Made by a program: the position numbers and the translations under genes. DNA of 19,134 nt. Source: Thalassiosira profunda. Lineage: Eukaryota > Bacillariophyta > Thalassiosirophyceae > Thalassiosirales > Thalassiosiraceae. The stretch spans positions 1 through 19,134 of the forward strand of contig JALLAP010000110.1 in NCBI GenBank assembly GCA_036939355.1, in the 5' to 3' direction. This document shows positions 7,787 through 16,368 of the stretch, in pieces. Below the pieces are notes generated by a model. The model did not search any database and had not been told where the DNA came from. It saw only the letters and a list, made by a program, of their open reading frames with translations. How positions within the stretch are numbered: position 1 is the stretch's first letter; each line of letters starts with the position of its first letter.

Positions 7787-10700
7787 TCATTTCTTGGATG
7801 CATCGTCCTTCGGAGAAAATCCCGCGAAAGAAGGAAAGTGTTTGTCGCCCCGTCGAAGCTTTTTCCCAAGGGATGGCTCCTGGTAATTTATTTTGCGCAC
7901 AGTGCGGCTCGCCCGAGGCGGCCTCTTGTGGCCCTCCGCGTATTCGAGATCAAACACTCTGCTGCCAGGCGCCTTGCGCTTTCCAGTTGCCGGCTTGGTC
8001 TCTGCCTTGATGGCGCTAGCCACTTCCAGATCGGCCGTCGGTGGCGCCTCCTCTTGTTGGGCGGGCTTCTTTGACACCATTGGCGAGAATTTAGAAGTGG
8101 CTGCCGACTTCACCCGTTCGACCTCCAACCTGGCTCTTTTCTCGGCCTCTTGCCTCGCGGCCTCCTCGCCGGCACGCCGCTCAGCCTCCAACCTAGCTGC
8201 CTCTTCCTGCTTCGCCTCCTCAGCAGCCAGCTCCTCGGCGGCACGCTGCTCGGCCAGCCGTTGGGCCTCCAATCTGACTTCCTCCTCCGCAGCCAGCCGC
8301 TTGGCCTCCGCTGTGGCACGTTGCTCAGCCAATTGCTGAGCCTCCATCCTGGCCGTCTCTTGCATAGCCAGCCGCTTGGCCTCCTCTGCCGCCAGTTTTG
8401 CCGCCTCGCGCTCGGCCTCGAGCTTGGCAGCTTCTTCGGCCGCTAGCAATTTCCACCTCTCCTCCGCCTCCAGCTTGGCTCGCCTTTCCTCCTCTGACGT
8501 GGACTGTTCAGTCTCCTCTCCCGTAGAGCCGTCCTCGGTGGCACCCTCGGGCGTGGACTGCCCTGTCTCTTCGCCAGTAGAGCCACCCTCCGTTGCCTCG
8601 TCAAACTGCTCTGTCCCCTCGAGCTCTTCGCGCTCCAGCCTTTCGGCCAGCCGGACGGTCGCTCTGGTTTGCAGTTGTTGCAAGCGCTTCAGCTCCGCGC
8701 GCTCCACCGCCATTCGCGGGGGCCTCGCCGAGCCTCGGGCCTTCTGCGCCTGCACGCGGCACTCTCGCACATAAATCAGCAACTGGCGGCGATGCTCAAT
8801 GTTCGCCAGGATGGCCGCTTGCCTCGCCGCAGGGGAAAGCGAGGGGTTGTCCGTAGCACTGCCCAAAGACAAGGCGCTCTCTGAGGACGAACGCGAACGA
8901 TTCATGTCCCTCGACTCAGCACTCTCCTCGAGTGATCGCTCTTGTTCCGCCGCTGCCTTCTCCTGCTCAAGCCATTCGTTTACCTCCGTTGTGAGAATGT
9001 TCTCATCAAAAGGCTCTGCGAGGGCATCGAGCTGCTGGGCCTCCGCTGCCGATGCGTCTTTCGATGCGCAGCGGTCGACACTACCACTCAAATTCAGCAG
9101 GTCGTTAGAGTTGAGCTCCCTCAATGGTCCGTCACTGAGATCAGAGGTATCGCTGCCGGAATGATCGCGCTTCTTCAGCGGCAGCACCCTCGGCGTATTC
9201 TCATCAAAGCCCAGTGCTCCACTGTTGCTGCTGGATCCGCTCAGATCCATATTCAACTCGACAGAAGGAGTGGTTGCTGGCTGCGACTGCAGGCCAGGGA
9301 GAGAAGCTGCAGCCTCTGTACCGCCTGCAAATCCCATGGCCTTCCATAAGCGCGTGGAAATTTTCTTGGTGGCCTTTTCATTGCCAATGTCGTCCCAAAG
9401 ACCCGTATCGGCGTTCTGCTGGAGGAACCTTCCGGGAGGCACCTGGTCTCGCCACTCCTTCACGAGCAGCAGGGAAAGGGCGTTCCTCTCCTTCCCAGGT
9501 GCTGCCGAAGCGTACGCGGCGGAATGCGCATCCACCATCTGGCGAAACGCGACGTTGCCGGGGTGCTCTTTACCGCGAGGCCTCTCGCAGCGAACGTCGT
9601 GTTCGCCCGGCTCGACGATTCCTCGGAGGGGCCACTTTGCAGTGACAGTTGCAGCGCTTTCTTCGCCAAGCATCCTAATCCCGTCTTCTGGGTCAGGAAA
9701 ATCGAATTCTTCTGTCGGGTCGTCATTGTCGAACACGACGAGAATCTTGTGGACCTTAGAAAGAAAGTCGAAACGGACACGGGCAATCGTTCCCTCGTAA
9801 TCTCCCTCCTCGTACGTAACCACCACCCGCTGCCCTTTCTTAGGAGAGGGAGGTAGATTGGAAGCCTTTCCCGCTGCCGTACTCCCGGTTGGCGTCAACG
9901 CTGGGGCCGTTCGCGAGGCAACGCCGCTCCCCTTGTCAGAGGAAGGCTGCGCAGTGGCTGCTAGCGACGCCGCATTGCATTGGGCAGTACCCGTGAAGTG
10001 CGCGGATTGCAATTCAATGTTGGCAGCGACAACAACAGACGACTGGTCTGGCGAGTCAGACGGAGACGCCCTGGGCGATTTCTTGCGCTTGATCCTGATG
10101 CCGGCCAAATGGATTGCTCTTTCATTCCCAACGTCGTTCCAGAGCCTGGTCTCCTCGTTCTGCTTGAGGAATCGGCCGGGAGGATTCTGGCTGCGCCACG
10201 CGTTCACGGCCTTTGCCGTGAATGTAGCCTTCCCCTCGGTGGACGCGTTGTACTCGTAATTGCAGGCTGATACGATCTTGAGGTACCGGACATTTGCCGG
10301 GTGGCTCGTGCCGCCACGGACGATCAGGTAGTCGTTGGGACCGGGCTCTTTGATTCCACGAAGGGGGGCGGAAGGCTTTGTGGAGGACTCGAACGACTCG
10401 GTCGTCGATGAGACCGACGCGAGAGATCCTGATTCCTGGCTCTCGTCGACGTTAGAATCTGCTTCATCCGCAGAGGACGCGGGGCTCTCGATGTCAGACG
10501 CATCGGCGTGGGGCTTTGCTGCGGGTGGCACGAACGACCCGATGGGCCCTTTGCCGCGCCCCGGTTTGGGAGCGGCTGAGTCAAGACGAAGGTCACTGTT
10601 GCTTTCACTAGCCCCCTCTTGCATAAGCTGCTGATTTTCATTTTCGCTCTTCTCGCGTTCGCTGTCGTCTGCCACTGCCGCGGGGAGGAGGGGAATGGCG

Positions 10701-10819
10701 CCGCTTTCTCGAAAGGACGTTTGCTGATGATCGGTCAGCCCCAACGTCCTTGGATCGGCAATGAGGCAGCGGAATTTGCCGCGATACTTCGCGGGGTTGT
10801 AGAAGTGGACGGTCGGCAT
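7787..10819 (-). CDS. Protein with two DUF6824 domains, a Tudor-like barrel and a long coiled coil
   Basis: A single uninterrupted exon encodes 1010 residues. The start at 10819 has A at -3. Domains in order: a 150-residue variable N-terminus; DUF6824 copy one at about 152-242 (RGIKEPGPND, NPPGRFLKQ, LWNDVGNE); a Tudor-like barrel at about 326-385 (GQRVVVTYEEGDYEGTI, VVFDNDD, FPDPEDGIRML); DUF6824 copy two at about 397-492 (RGIVEPGEHD, EHPGNVAFRQMV, VPPGRFLQQ, LWDDIGNEK); and a Ser/Glu-rich middle. Next is an 18-residue acidic repeat used twice (GSTGEET, 745-775) and an Ala/Glu/Arg coiled coil at about 776-905. The tail is basic (TGKRKAPGSR, GKKLRRGDK), suggesting the nucleus. Copy one has diverged in the first half (VRGGTSHPANVRY). 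A chromatin or scaffold role is inference from the barrel and tail. It shares a 337-base divergent promoter with the gene at 11157. Confidence 0.88.
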   Translation of the reverse strand: MPTVHFYNPAKYRGKFRCLIADPRTLGLTDHQQTSFRESGAIPLLPAAVADDSEREKSENENQQLMQEGASESNSDLRLDSAAPKPGRGKGPIGSFVPPAAKPHADASDIESPASSADEADSNVDESQESGSLASVSSTTESFESSTKPSAPLRGIKEPGPNDYLIVRGGTSHPANVRYLKIVSACNYEYNASTEGKATFTAKAVNAWRSQNPPGRFLKQNEETRLWNDVGNERAIHLAGIRIKRKKSPRASPSDSPDQSSVVVAANIELQSAHFTGTAQCNAASLAATAQPSSDKGSGVASRTAPALTPTGSTAAGKASNLPPSPKKGQRVVVTYEEGDYEGTIARVRFDFLSKVHKILVVFDNDDPTEEFDFPDPEDGIRMLGEESAATVTAKWPLRGIVEPGEHDVRCERPRGKEHPGNVAFRQMVDAHSAAYASAAPGKERNALSLLLVKEWRDQVPPGRFLQQNADTGLWDDIGNEKATKKISTRLWKAMGFAGGTEAAASLPGLQSQPATTPSVELNMDLSGSSSNSGALGFDENTPRVLPLKKRDHSGSDTSDLSDGPLRELNSNDLLNLSGSVDRCASKDASAAEAQQLDALAEPFDENILTTEVNEWLEQEKAAAEQERSLEESAESRDMNRSRSSSESALSLGSATDNPSLSPAARQAAILANIEHRRQLLIYVRECRVQAQKARGSARPPRMAVERAELKRLQQLQTRATVRLAERLEREELEGTEQFDEATEGGSTGEETGQSTPEGATEDGSTGEETEQSTSEEERRAKLEAEERWKLLAAEEAAKLEAEREAAKLAAEEAKRLAMQETARMEAQQLAEQRATAEAKRLAAEEEVRLEAQRLAEQRAAEELAAEEAKQEEAARLEAERRAGEEAARQEAEKRARLEVERVKSAATSKFSPMVSKKPAQQEEAPPTADLEVASAIKAETKPATGKRKAPGSRVFDLEYAEGHKRPPRASRTVRKINYQEPSLGKKLRRGDKHFPSFAGFSPKDDASKK

Positions 10820-11156
10820 CTTCCCTCTCGTTAGCTTGGGGCGTGACAGAGCTTGGGGCGTCCTCCAGAAAAAAATGACGGGGCGTGGCGCTGATGCTTG
10901 GAAGGCGCCTCTGACGTTGGGAAATGGGCGGATCGACAGAGTCGCGAAGATAGGAGTTGATCGTCTTGGAACTCGAGTCGCGAGCGTGTTTTGTCTTGGG
11001 AAAAATCAATCGCAATTGAAAATTCGATTTGATTTTTCCAACCTCGACACTTTGCTCCCACTGAAAATCTTGGCCACTCTCTCACATCAATCGAAGGTGA
11101 TCCGTCGAACAGCGAGCCACCCTCCCTTCGCCATCGCTCCTCGAAGATCAACAACC
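10820..11156. promoter_or_regulatory. Divergent promoter region with AT-rich palindrome
   Basis: This gap of 337 bases separates the start codons of two divergent genes, both ending in Tudor-like modules or containing one. Its centre is AT-rich, against GC-rich surroundings, and carries the inverted repeat at 10999-11039. No RNA gene is visible. Confidence 0.6.
10999..11039. repeat. Perfect 11-bp inverted repeat in the divergent promoter
   Basis: GGAAAAATCAA at 10999-11009 and TTGATTTTTCC at 11029-11039 are exact reverse complements around a 19-nt spacer. The spacer itself contains AATT...AATT and TCG...CGA, so a longer imperfect palindrome is possible. The element lies 118 bases from one start codon and 180 from the other. 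Confidence 0.85.
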
Positions 11157-14151
11157 ATGGCCACCAACGAAGCAACGGCTGTCAAGCTCGAGGAGGAGGC
11201 GGCTCGCCTGAAAGAGGAGCTGCAAGTCTGCAAGGAGGCCCAGTCGACTAGCGCGGCAATGGAAGCGCTTCGCCGGCCTCGTCCAACCCACCAACCGCAG
11301 GCGAGGTCACTCTCAACGACCTGCCGTCGAAAGATTGTAAGTAATGTGCAGCAAAAATGAGCAGCACTCCTCAACACCACTCACCTCTTGTTCCTCAGCA
11401 TTGGTGGAGCAGCTCGGGGGCGAAGAGCAACAAGTGTGGCAAGATCTGTGCCTCACGCGTCCTCCGAAAGACTTAAAGTCGGGTCGGTACAACAGGCAGT
11501 CCGTGCGCCTGGCAGAGCTCTACCAGCCAGTCTACGATTTGGTATCCTCCCTCAACGACATCCACGGCAATCGCCTCGTAGCTTGCTACCTTTGCCTGCC
11601 CTATCGGTTGGCAGTCGATGCATCAATTCAGGGCATGGCGGCGCTCAATTACTGCCCAAAGGAATTGGAGAGCGCGCTTCGCGGCGAGCACTCGGCACTC
11701 TCTCGGCGGTCATCGGGCAGACTGGTATCAACCACATTCGAGTTTGTCCGACTGTCGTGCCCATCATGGTTCGGCGTCTTCGCCAAGATTGACATGGTTT
11801 CATTTCTTTGCGACTATGGCGTGGAGCCATCCAAGTTCGTTTCCAAGGAAGACTACCAGAAGATCATGGCGGCGATGCGCACCTTCTTCCTCGCCGCAGT
11901 GGACGAGAACATTCTGCCGCTCACGATGCTCTTGTCGAAGAAGACCGTGACGGTGTTCCAGAAGGACATTCTCCAGATGAGCGACGCCGACTTTGCTGCG
12001 TTTCTGGCGAAGGATGAGGTCGACATTCTCCAGTCAGCTGATGGCAAGCCGCACCCCTTTACTCATCCAGAAGGACTCCTCAAGTACTTCACCAATCGTC
12101 ACAAGACTCAGTGCGAGGAGTGGGACGCTGGATTTGATGCGCTCTTTCGCCGGCTGAACGCCTCCGATCGATGCACCACCGCCATCGCCTTGCACGACAA
12201 CACCAAGGACCACCCTGCCGTTCGGCTCATGAAGGAGAGGCAGGCGGAGGCCTGCAAGTTTGGTGGCGAGCAGTCTGACAGACAGCTTGTCTTCGCTGAT
12301 GTGATGGCAGGTGTTGGCTTTGATAGCAAGGCGCTCTCTCCTGATTGGAAGCGGGAGTTTGGATACTGGGATCTCAAGTTTGCGTCCCAAGGCCGTCGCG
12401 GGGAGCTGATCGAAACGCTAAAGAGCCGCCTGCGGGGCTGGGACAAGATGAAGTCCCTCGGGCCGCTTGCCGCTGCGTTTGAGCGCAAGGCCACGGAAAT
12501 GAAACTTGGCGCCGCCGACGTGATCTCGGACGAGGTCCTCGCCAAACTGTCGCCGGATTGGACCGCCAAGTACGACCGTCTGCTCGGGCTGTACGACTAC
12601 GACAAGGTCGAGCTCTTCCGTGCGCTGAAGGGCCAAGCGCAGGGCTCGGAGAAGAGGACTCTCGTCACAGAGGTGGCCAGGGCGTTTGAGCGCAAGGCCA
12701 ACGAAATGAAACTCGGCGCGGCCGACGACGTGATCTCCGACGAGGTCCTCGCCGCCTTGTCGCCCGATTGGACCGCCAAGTACAAACGGGCGCTCGAGCT
12801 TTACAGCAATGACAAGGTCGATCTCTTTCGGGCGCTGAAGAGCCGCCTGCGGGGCTGGGACAAGATGACTCTTGTCACAGAGATGGCCACTGCGTTTGAG
12901 CGCAAGGCGAAGGAAATGAAACTCGGCGCGGCCGATGACGTGATCTCCGACGAGGTCCTTGCCGAGTTGTCGCCGGATTGGACCGCCAAGTACAAGCAGT
13001 CGCTCGAATTGTACGACGACAAGAAAGCAGATCTCTTCCTCGCGATGAAGGCCAAGCTCGACGGATCGAATAAGGGCATGGACAAGTGCGCGTCCCTTTC
13101 TTCGCTGGCCTTTGCGTTTGAGCGCCAGGCCAAGGAAATGGGCGTGAGCGCGGCTGACGCGATCTCGGACGAGGTCCTTGCCAAAATGTTGCAGTCGCCA
13201 GAGTGGGCTCCCAAGTACAAGCAGTCGCTCGAACTGTACGACGACAAGAAGGCAGATCTCTTCCGCGCGATGAAGGCCAAGCTCAACGGATCGCATAAGG
13301 GCGGTCTTAAAACGAAAGTGAGGGCCGCCGAGGATGCTGGCTCAAATATCATGTTAGAGGTCAAATGCAGCAAACCAGGCTGTAAATGTGACAACCAAGC
13401 AACGACGTGGATTGGCGACAAAACACGCGGCGCTGTGGCGCTCATCAAGGACGGCCAATTTTGCGGACAAATTGGTAGCAAAGACTGCAGCGCCGAGAAA
13501 CACAGTTGCTGGGAGCTTACGGGAGATGAAGTGGACCTTGACGAGTTCAAGGCGAAGCACGGCCTGCTGGAGACGGAGGGGGGCAAGAAGAAAGGTAAGA
13601 CACTTCCCTCACAAGCTCGTTTTCTAACGAATGGCAGCCACTCACATTCACCACTTGCAGCTGGTCGCATGGGCTCCAAGCGAAAGAGAGTGGGAGGCTC
13701 TGCCACCGGCGCCGGCGTCTCAACAGAACGAGTTTCTGAGCACCCTACTGCACCGGCAGTTAAGAGGTTCAAAAGCTTGCGCGGTCGGGACGTACGTCTC
13801 GTGACAGTTCCAATTGTGGGTGGGCGGGTGTTGATGACGTTCGATTGCGGCCGGTGTTATGGAGGTACAATCATTGGTGTCGCAGAGCTTTCTTTTGGCA
13901 ATTATTCGTTGGCGCTCCTGTTTGATGATGAAACGGTTGAGCATGGCGTATCGTTTCCAGCTGACGACATTCGTTTGTCGAAGAGCTGCAACGGAGAGCC
14001 TCTCGGCGTCAACGATAGCGACTATCTCTCCCGATGGGTGGGGTTCGACGTGAACGACACCCAGGCGATCGAAGAAATCGACCAGCTGAAGGCTGTAACA
14101 GCCTCTCTCTTCTCCCGGGACGACGAAGAAAACGACCCACTCGTTTACTAG
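11157..14151 (+). CDS. Chimeric repeat protein: G-gamma-like helix, 70-residue tandem repeats, Cys-rich and Tudor-like ends (frameshift in exon 1)
   Basis: Exons 11157-11336, 11399-13594 and 13661-14151, introns 62 and 66 nt, total 2867 coding bases, one short of 955 codons plus stop. The first 37 residues (MATNEATAVKLEEEAARLK onward) are about 83% identical in DNA, over 66 bases, to the start of the G-gamma-like gene at 14392. Past MEAL (near 11267-11271) this frame turns to Arg/Pro, while the +1 frame reads VTLNDLPSKD and joins exon 2 in phase. An ATG at 11344 would avoid the shift but sits inside the intron. Exon 2 has an unrecognised alpha-rich region, then tandem repeats (12300-13320; AFERKAxEMKLGAAD, VISDEVLAxLSPDW) and a Cys-rich segment (CSKPGCKCDNQ). 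Exon 3 has SKRKR and a Tudor-like barrel (GGRVLMTF, YGGTI, LLFDDE, FPADDIRL) like that of the divergent neighbour. Function unknown. Confidence 0.72.
11337..11398 (+). other. Intron 1 of the chimeric repeat gene
   Basis: AAAGATT|GTAAGT to TTCCTCAG|CATTG, 62 nt. The downstream exon needs phase 1. The ATG frame arrives in phase 0, whereas the +1 frame arrives in phase 1. Confidence 0.8.
12421..13320 (+). repeat. Tandem coding repeats of about 70 residues
   Basis: The GAGCGC at the start of each unit falls at 12481, 12688, 12898 and 13120, spacings 207, 210 and 222 bases. A degenerate unit (LSPDWKREFGYWDLKF) precedes them from about 12300. A 30-base block coding LKSRLRGWDKM is identical at 12421-12450 and 12838-12867, which suggests recent unequal exchange or conversion. 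Confidence 0.9.
13595..13660 (+). other. Intron 2 of the chimeric repeat gene, length a multiple of three
   Basis: AAAG|GTAAGA to CACTTGCAG|CTGG, 66 nt. It contains no in-frame stop, so retention would insert 22 residues without changing the frame. Confidence 0.7.
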
Positions 14152-14391
14152 GCGGGCTTGGTCGTTGGATGAATGAACTAGAATGTGCCTCGAGCGGCGA
14201 TTGGATCGCAGCTCGAGCTGAATGTTGGGGCACGGTCAGTAGTTGTTGGACGACGCTGACCTAAATTGGGGGATTGGCTGGCCGTGGGACGAACGCGGTC
14301 AGCAGCACGGTGTTAAACACATAACATTCTAGTTCACACAACTTACCTTTTGAATCGAAATCTTGGTCTCTCCTCTCTTCTCCCAGATAAA
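14152..14391. other. Gap between the chimeric gene and the G-gamma-like gene
   Basis: A 240-base spacer presumably holds the 3' end of one gene and the promoter of the next. No open frame or repeat of note is seen. Confidence 0.5.
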
Positions 14392-14687
14392 ATGGCCACC
14401 AAAGAAGCAACCGCGATTGCGCTTGAGGAGGAGGCGTCTCGCCTCAAAGACGAGCTGTGAGCAGCCCCTGCGAGCATCAGCTTTTGAGACGCCTGCGTCA
14501 ACTCTCACCCAACAACCCGCTCTCTCTTCGCAGAAAAATCGTAGAGGAATCGAAGTCAACGAGTGAGGCAATGGAAGCGCTTGCGAGCTTCGCCCAGCAG
14601 AAGGAGGAGCCCTTCTCGACCACTCATCCTGAACCAAACGAATGGCACAAGAGTGCTGGCGGCGGCGGCGGATGCAACATTCTGTAA
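14392..14687 (+). CDS. Heterotrimeric G-protein gamma-subunit-like protein
   Basis: Two exons, 14392-14456 and 14534-14687, joined over a 77-nt intron in phase 2, give 72 residues, the usual G-gamma size. An N-terminal acidic/basic coiled-coil helix (LEEEASRLKDELKIVEES) leads to STSEAMEALASF, then EEPF and PEPNEWH, matching the G-gamma order of helix, short second helix, D/E-P and N-P/W segments. A Gly-rich spacer ends in CNIL, a CaaX box whose final Leu favours geranylgeranylation. Such proteins pair with G-beta at the membrane. The start has A at -3. A paralogous copy of its first half opens the gene at 11157, where the equivalent of this intron is absent. Another small prenylated coiled-coil protein is the main alternative. 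Confidence 0.68.
14457..14533 (+). other. Intron of the G-gamma-like gene
   Basis: GAGCT|GTGAGC to CTTCGCAG|AAAAATC, 77 nt, phase 2. It splits the first helix. The paralogous exon at 11157 runs straight through the same point. Confidence 0.85.
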
Positions 14688-14840
14688 GCATGTTCTCTGA
14701 TTGGTACGATCAGTGGAGAGCGTCCTGACCGGTTGGTTCAGTTGTGGCTTGTAGCGATTCGGTGGCGTGTCGTTGTCTGATGGTTCGACCTGCCATCACG
14801 AAAGGCATAACCTGATAGAAGGTATTCCACCAGTCTCCCG

Positions 14841-16211
14841 CTATCTGCTCCCAACCAAAACCACGTTTCTCTTCGATATGCTTTCTTCATACTCTTCCAA
14901 CCCCACAGATTCCTGCCCAAACTCGCTCTTTCTCATCGAATTGATCACGGCCATCGCTCGGTGCGATACCTCCCGATGATCGTCCAATTCCACCAACCTC
15001 GACAGGGAGTTGATTTCCTTCTCCTCGCACAACGTGTGCCAGTGCGGCACAAACGGCGCCAGGTACCGCTTGGGATAGCAGCACGGGCAAATGACAAAGC
15101 TCGCCACGTCGTGGAGGGACGCAAAGCGCAGGGCCAGATCCGACAAGTCGCCACACGCGTGGAGGGCGACGACGCAATCTACTTTCGCCCCACTTTCTGA
15201 GGATGCACCATACGTTTCGACGTACTCTGCAAAGTTCTGCGTGATGAACTCGATCCGATTCTCCACCCTGCACTTGGCCGCGTACTCTTTTCCAGCCTCC
15301 ACGCTGCTCTCGTTGCAATCGACCACCACCACTTGCGCTTCGGGAAAGTGCACCGCCAATTGCACGGCCAGATCCCCACGTCCACCGCCGACGTCCAAAA
15401 ACCTCCTGGGCGTCTGGTCAAATTGGCGGATGCGCGATACGAACCAGGAGACCTGTCGATTCTTCTTCGACAACAAGTACTCGACTCGTGTGAGCTTGCC
15501 GTGGGCCGATATCGAATGCTGACTGCCATTGGGGAGGTTGAGCGTGACGCTCATCGGATCCCATGCGCTCATCGGATCGCACGAGGATGCCTCTTTGATG
15601 TCATCGTGCAGCGAGCGGCACGGCTGGCACAGCTTCCAGCTCTCGTTGGATTGGCCCTCCATCTCCTTGCGTTCTAGCGCCTCCCGATCCTCCCCCCGCA
15701 CGGGCCCCGGGCGGTACTTTCGCGGGGATTTGACCGGCCTCCCCGTGATCCTCTCGATGATCGCATTCACCGCGTCCTTCGATTTGCTGTTCTCTATTAA
15801 AGATTGCAATTCCTCGGCCTCCATGTTCAAGTACTTTGCATATCTGCAGTAGTCGGGGAGGGCGAGGACCTCCTGGATCAGCTTCACCGCGGGGGCGCAC
15901 TTGACCAGCTCGCACTTCTCGACGCGACGATAGGTGACGCCCCGCTCATTGATGTTGAAGCGCCCCTGCACGTAGACGACGGAGTCCACATAGAGAAAGC
16001 CAAACTCCGACGGGGCGCACACGGCGTCCGTGGGGCGGGGGACGAAGACGTCAGAGGACCACTCGTCGTCCTCGCCGAGGACGGCCAGTTTGAGGTACTT
16101 CGGGCCGCATTTCGGGCTGATGTTTTTCTTGCGGAGGATGCGGCCGCGGAGGGCGAAGGGAGCGGGGGCCTCGGCTGAAGCCGCCGAGGGCGGCGGGGCG
16201 TTGGGGGGCAT
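14841..16211 (-). CDS. SAM-dependent methyltransferase with N-terminal OB-fold-like domain
   Basis: A single exon of 456 residues from the ATG at 16211 (A at -3). An in-frame ATG at 16376 overlaps the divergent exonuclease start and adds only an odd basic leader, so I chose the later one. Residues about 22-107 resemble an OB-fold: LRGRILRKK, KYLKLAVL, VYVQGRF, then YRRVEKCELVKCAP. The middle (about 108-240) contains AIIERITGRP and SPRKYR. The catalytic part, from about 265, has motif I FLDVGGGRGDLA (273-280 core), an acidic end of beta 2 (VVDCNESS), ALHACGDLSD (351-355) and VICPCCYPK (375-379). The HACGD plus PCCY pair is characteristic of the Methyltransf_32-type group that includes GSTCD, METTL25 and Trm13-like enzymes. 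An RNA substrate is inference from the OB-fold. It ends tail to tail with the G-gamma-like gene. Confidence 0.85.
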   Translation of the reverse strand: MPPNAPPPSAASAEAPAPFALRGRILRKKNISPKCGPKYLKLAVLGEDDEWSSDVFVPRPTDAVCAPSEFGFLYVDSVVYVQGRFNINERGVTYRRVEKCELVKCAPAVKLIQEVLALPDYCRYAKYLNMEAEELQSLIENSKSKDAVNAIIERITGRPVKSPRKYRPGPVRGEDREALERKEMEGQSNESWKLCQPCRSLHDDIKEASSCDPMSAWDPMSVTLNLPNGSQHSISAHGKLTRVEYLLSKKNRQVSWFVSRIRQFDQTPRRFLDVGGGRGDLAVQLAVHFPEAQVVVVDCNESSVEAGKEYAAKCRVENRIEFITQNFAEYVETYGASSESGAKVDCVVALHACGDLSDLALRFASLHDVASFVICPCCYPKRYLAPFVPHWHTLCEEKEINSLSRLVELDDHREVSHRAMAVINSMRKSEFGQESVGLEEYEESISKRNVVLVGSR

Positions 16212-16368
16212 GTTCGGATGTTGAGGCGCACGCAAGTGCGGCGGTGGCGCTGGAGGAGTTGGCTGGGCGATTTCTGACCACTCATTTTTCAGCTTCTTCT
16301 TTGCACGCAACTTACAATTCAAGCAGCGCGCCCATCCAAACAAAGCGCCGCGGCACCCTCTCCTCGGC

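Noticed and set aside
11281..11300. A possible 20-base intron (GT...CAG) that would mend the frame
   Set aside because: The length is far below the 62-104 nt of every other intron here; a lost base, supported by the paralogue, is simpler.
12418..13772. Long minus-strand open frames of 292 and 323 residues
   Set aside because: They are antisense to the tandem repeats and repeat only because the sense strand does.
14776..14802. GGTTCGACC resembling a tRNA T-arm
   Set aside because: The stem and loop sizes are wrong and no acceptor, D or anticodon arm can be found around it.
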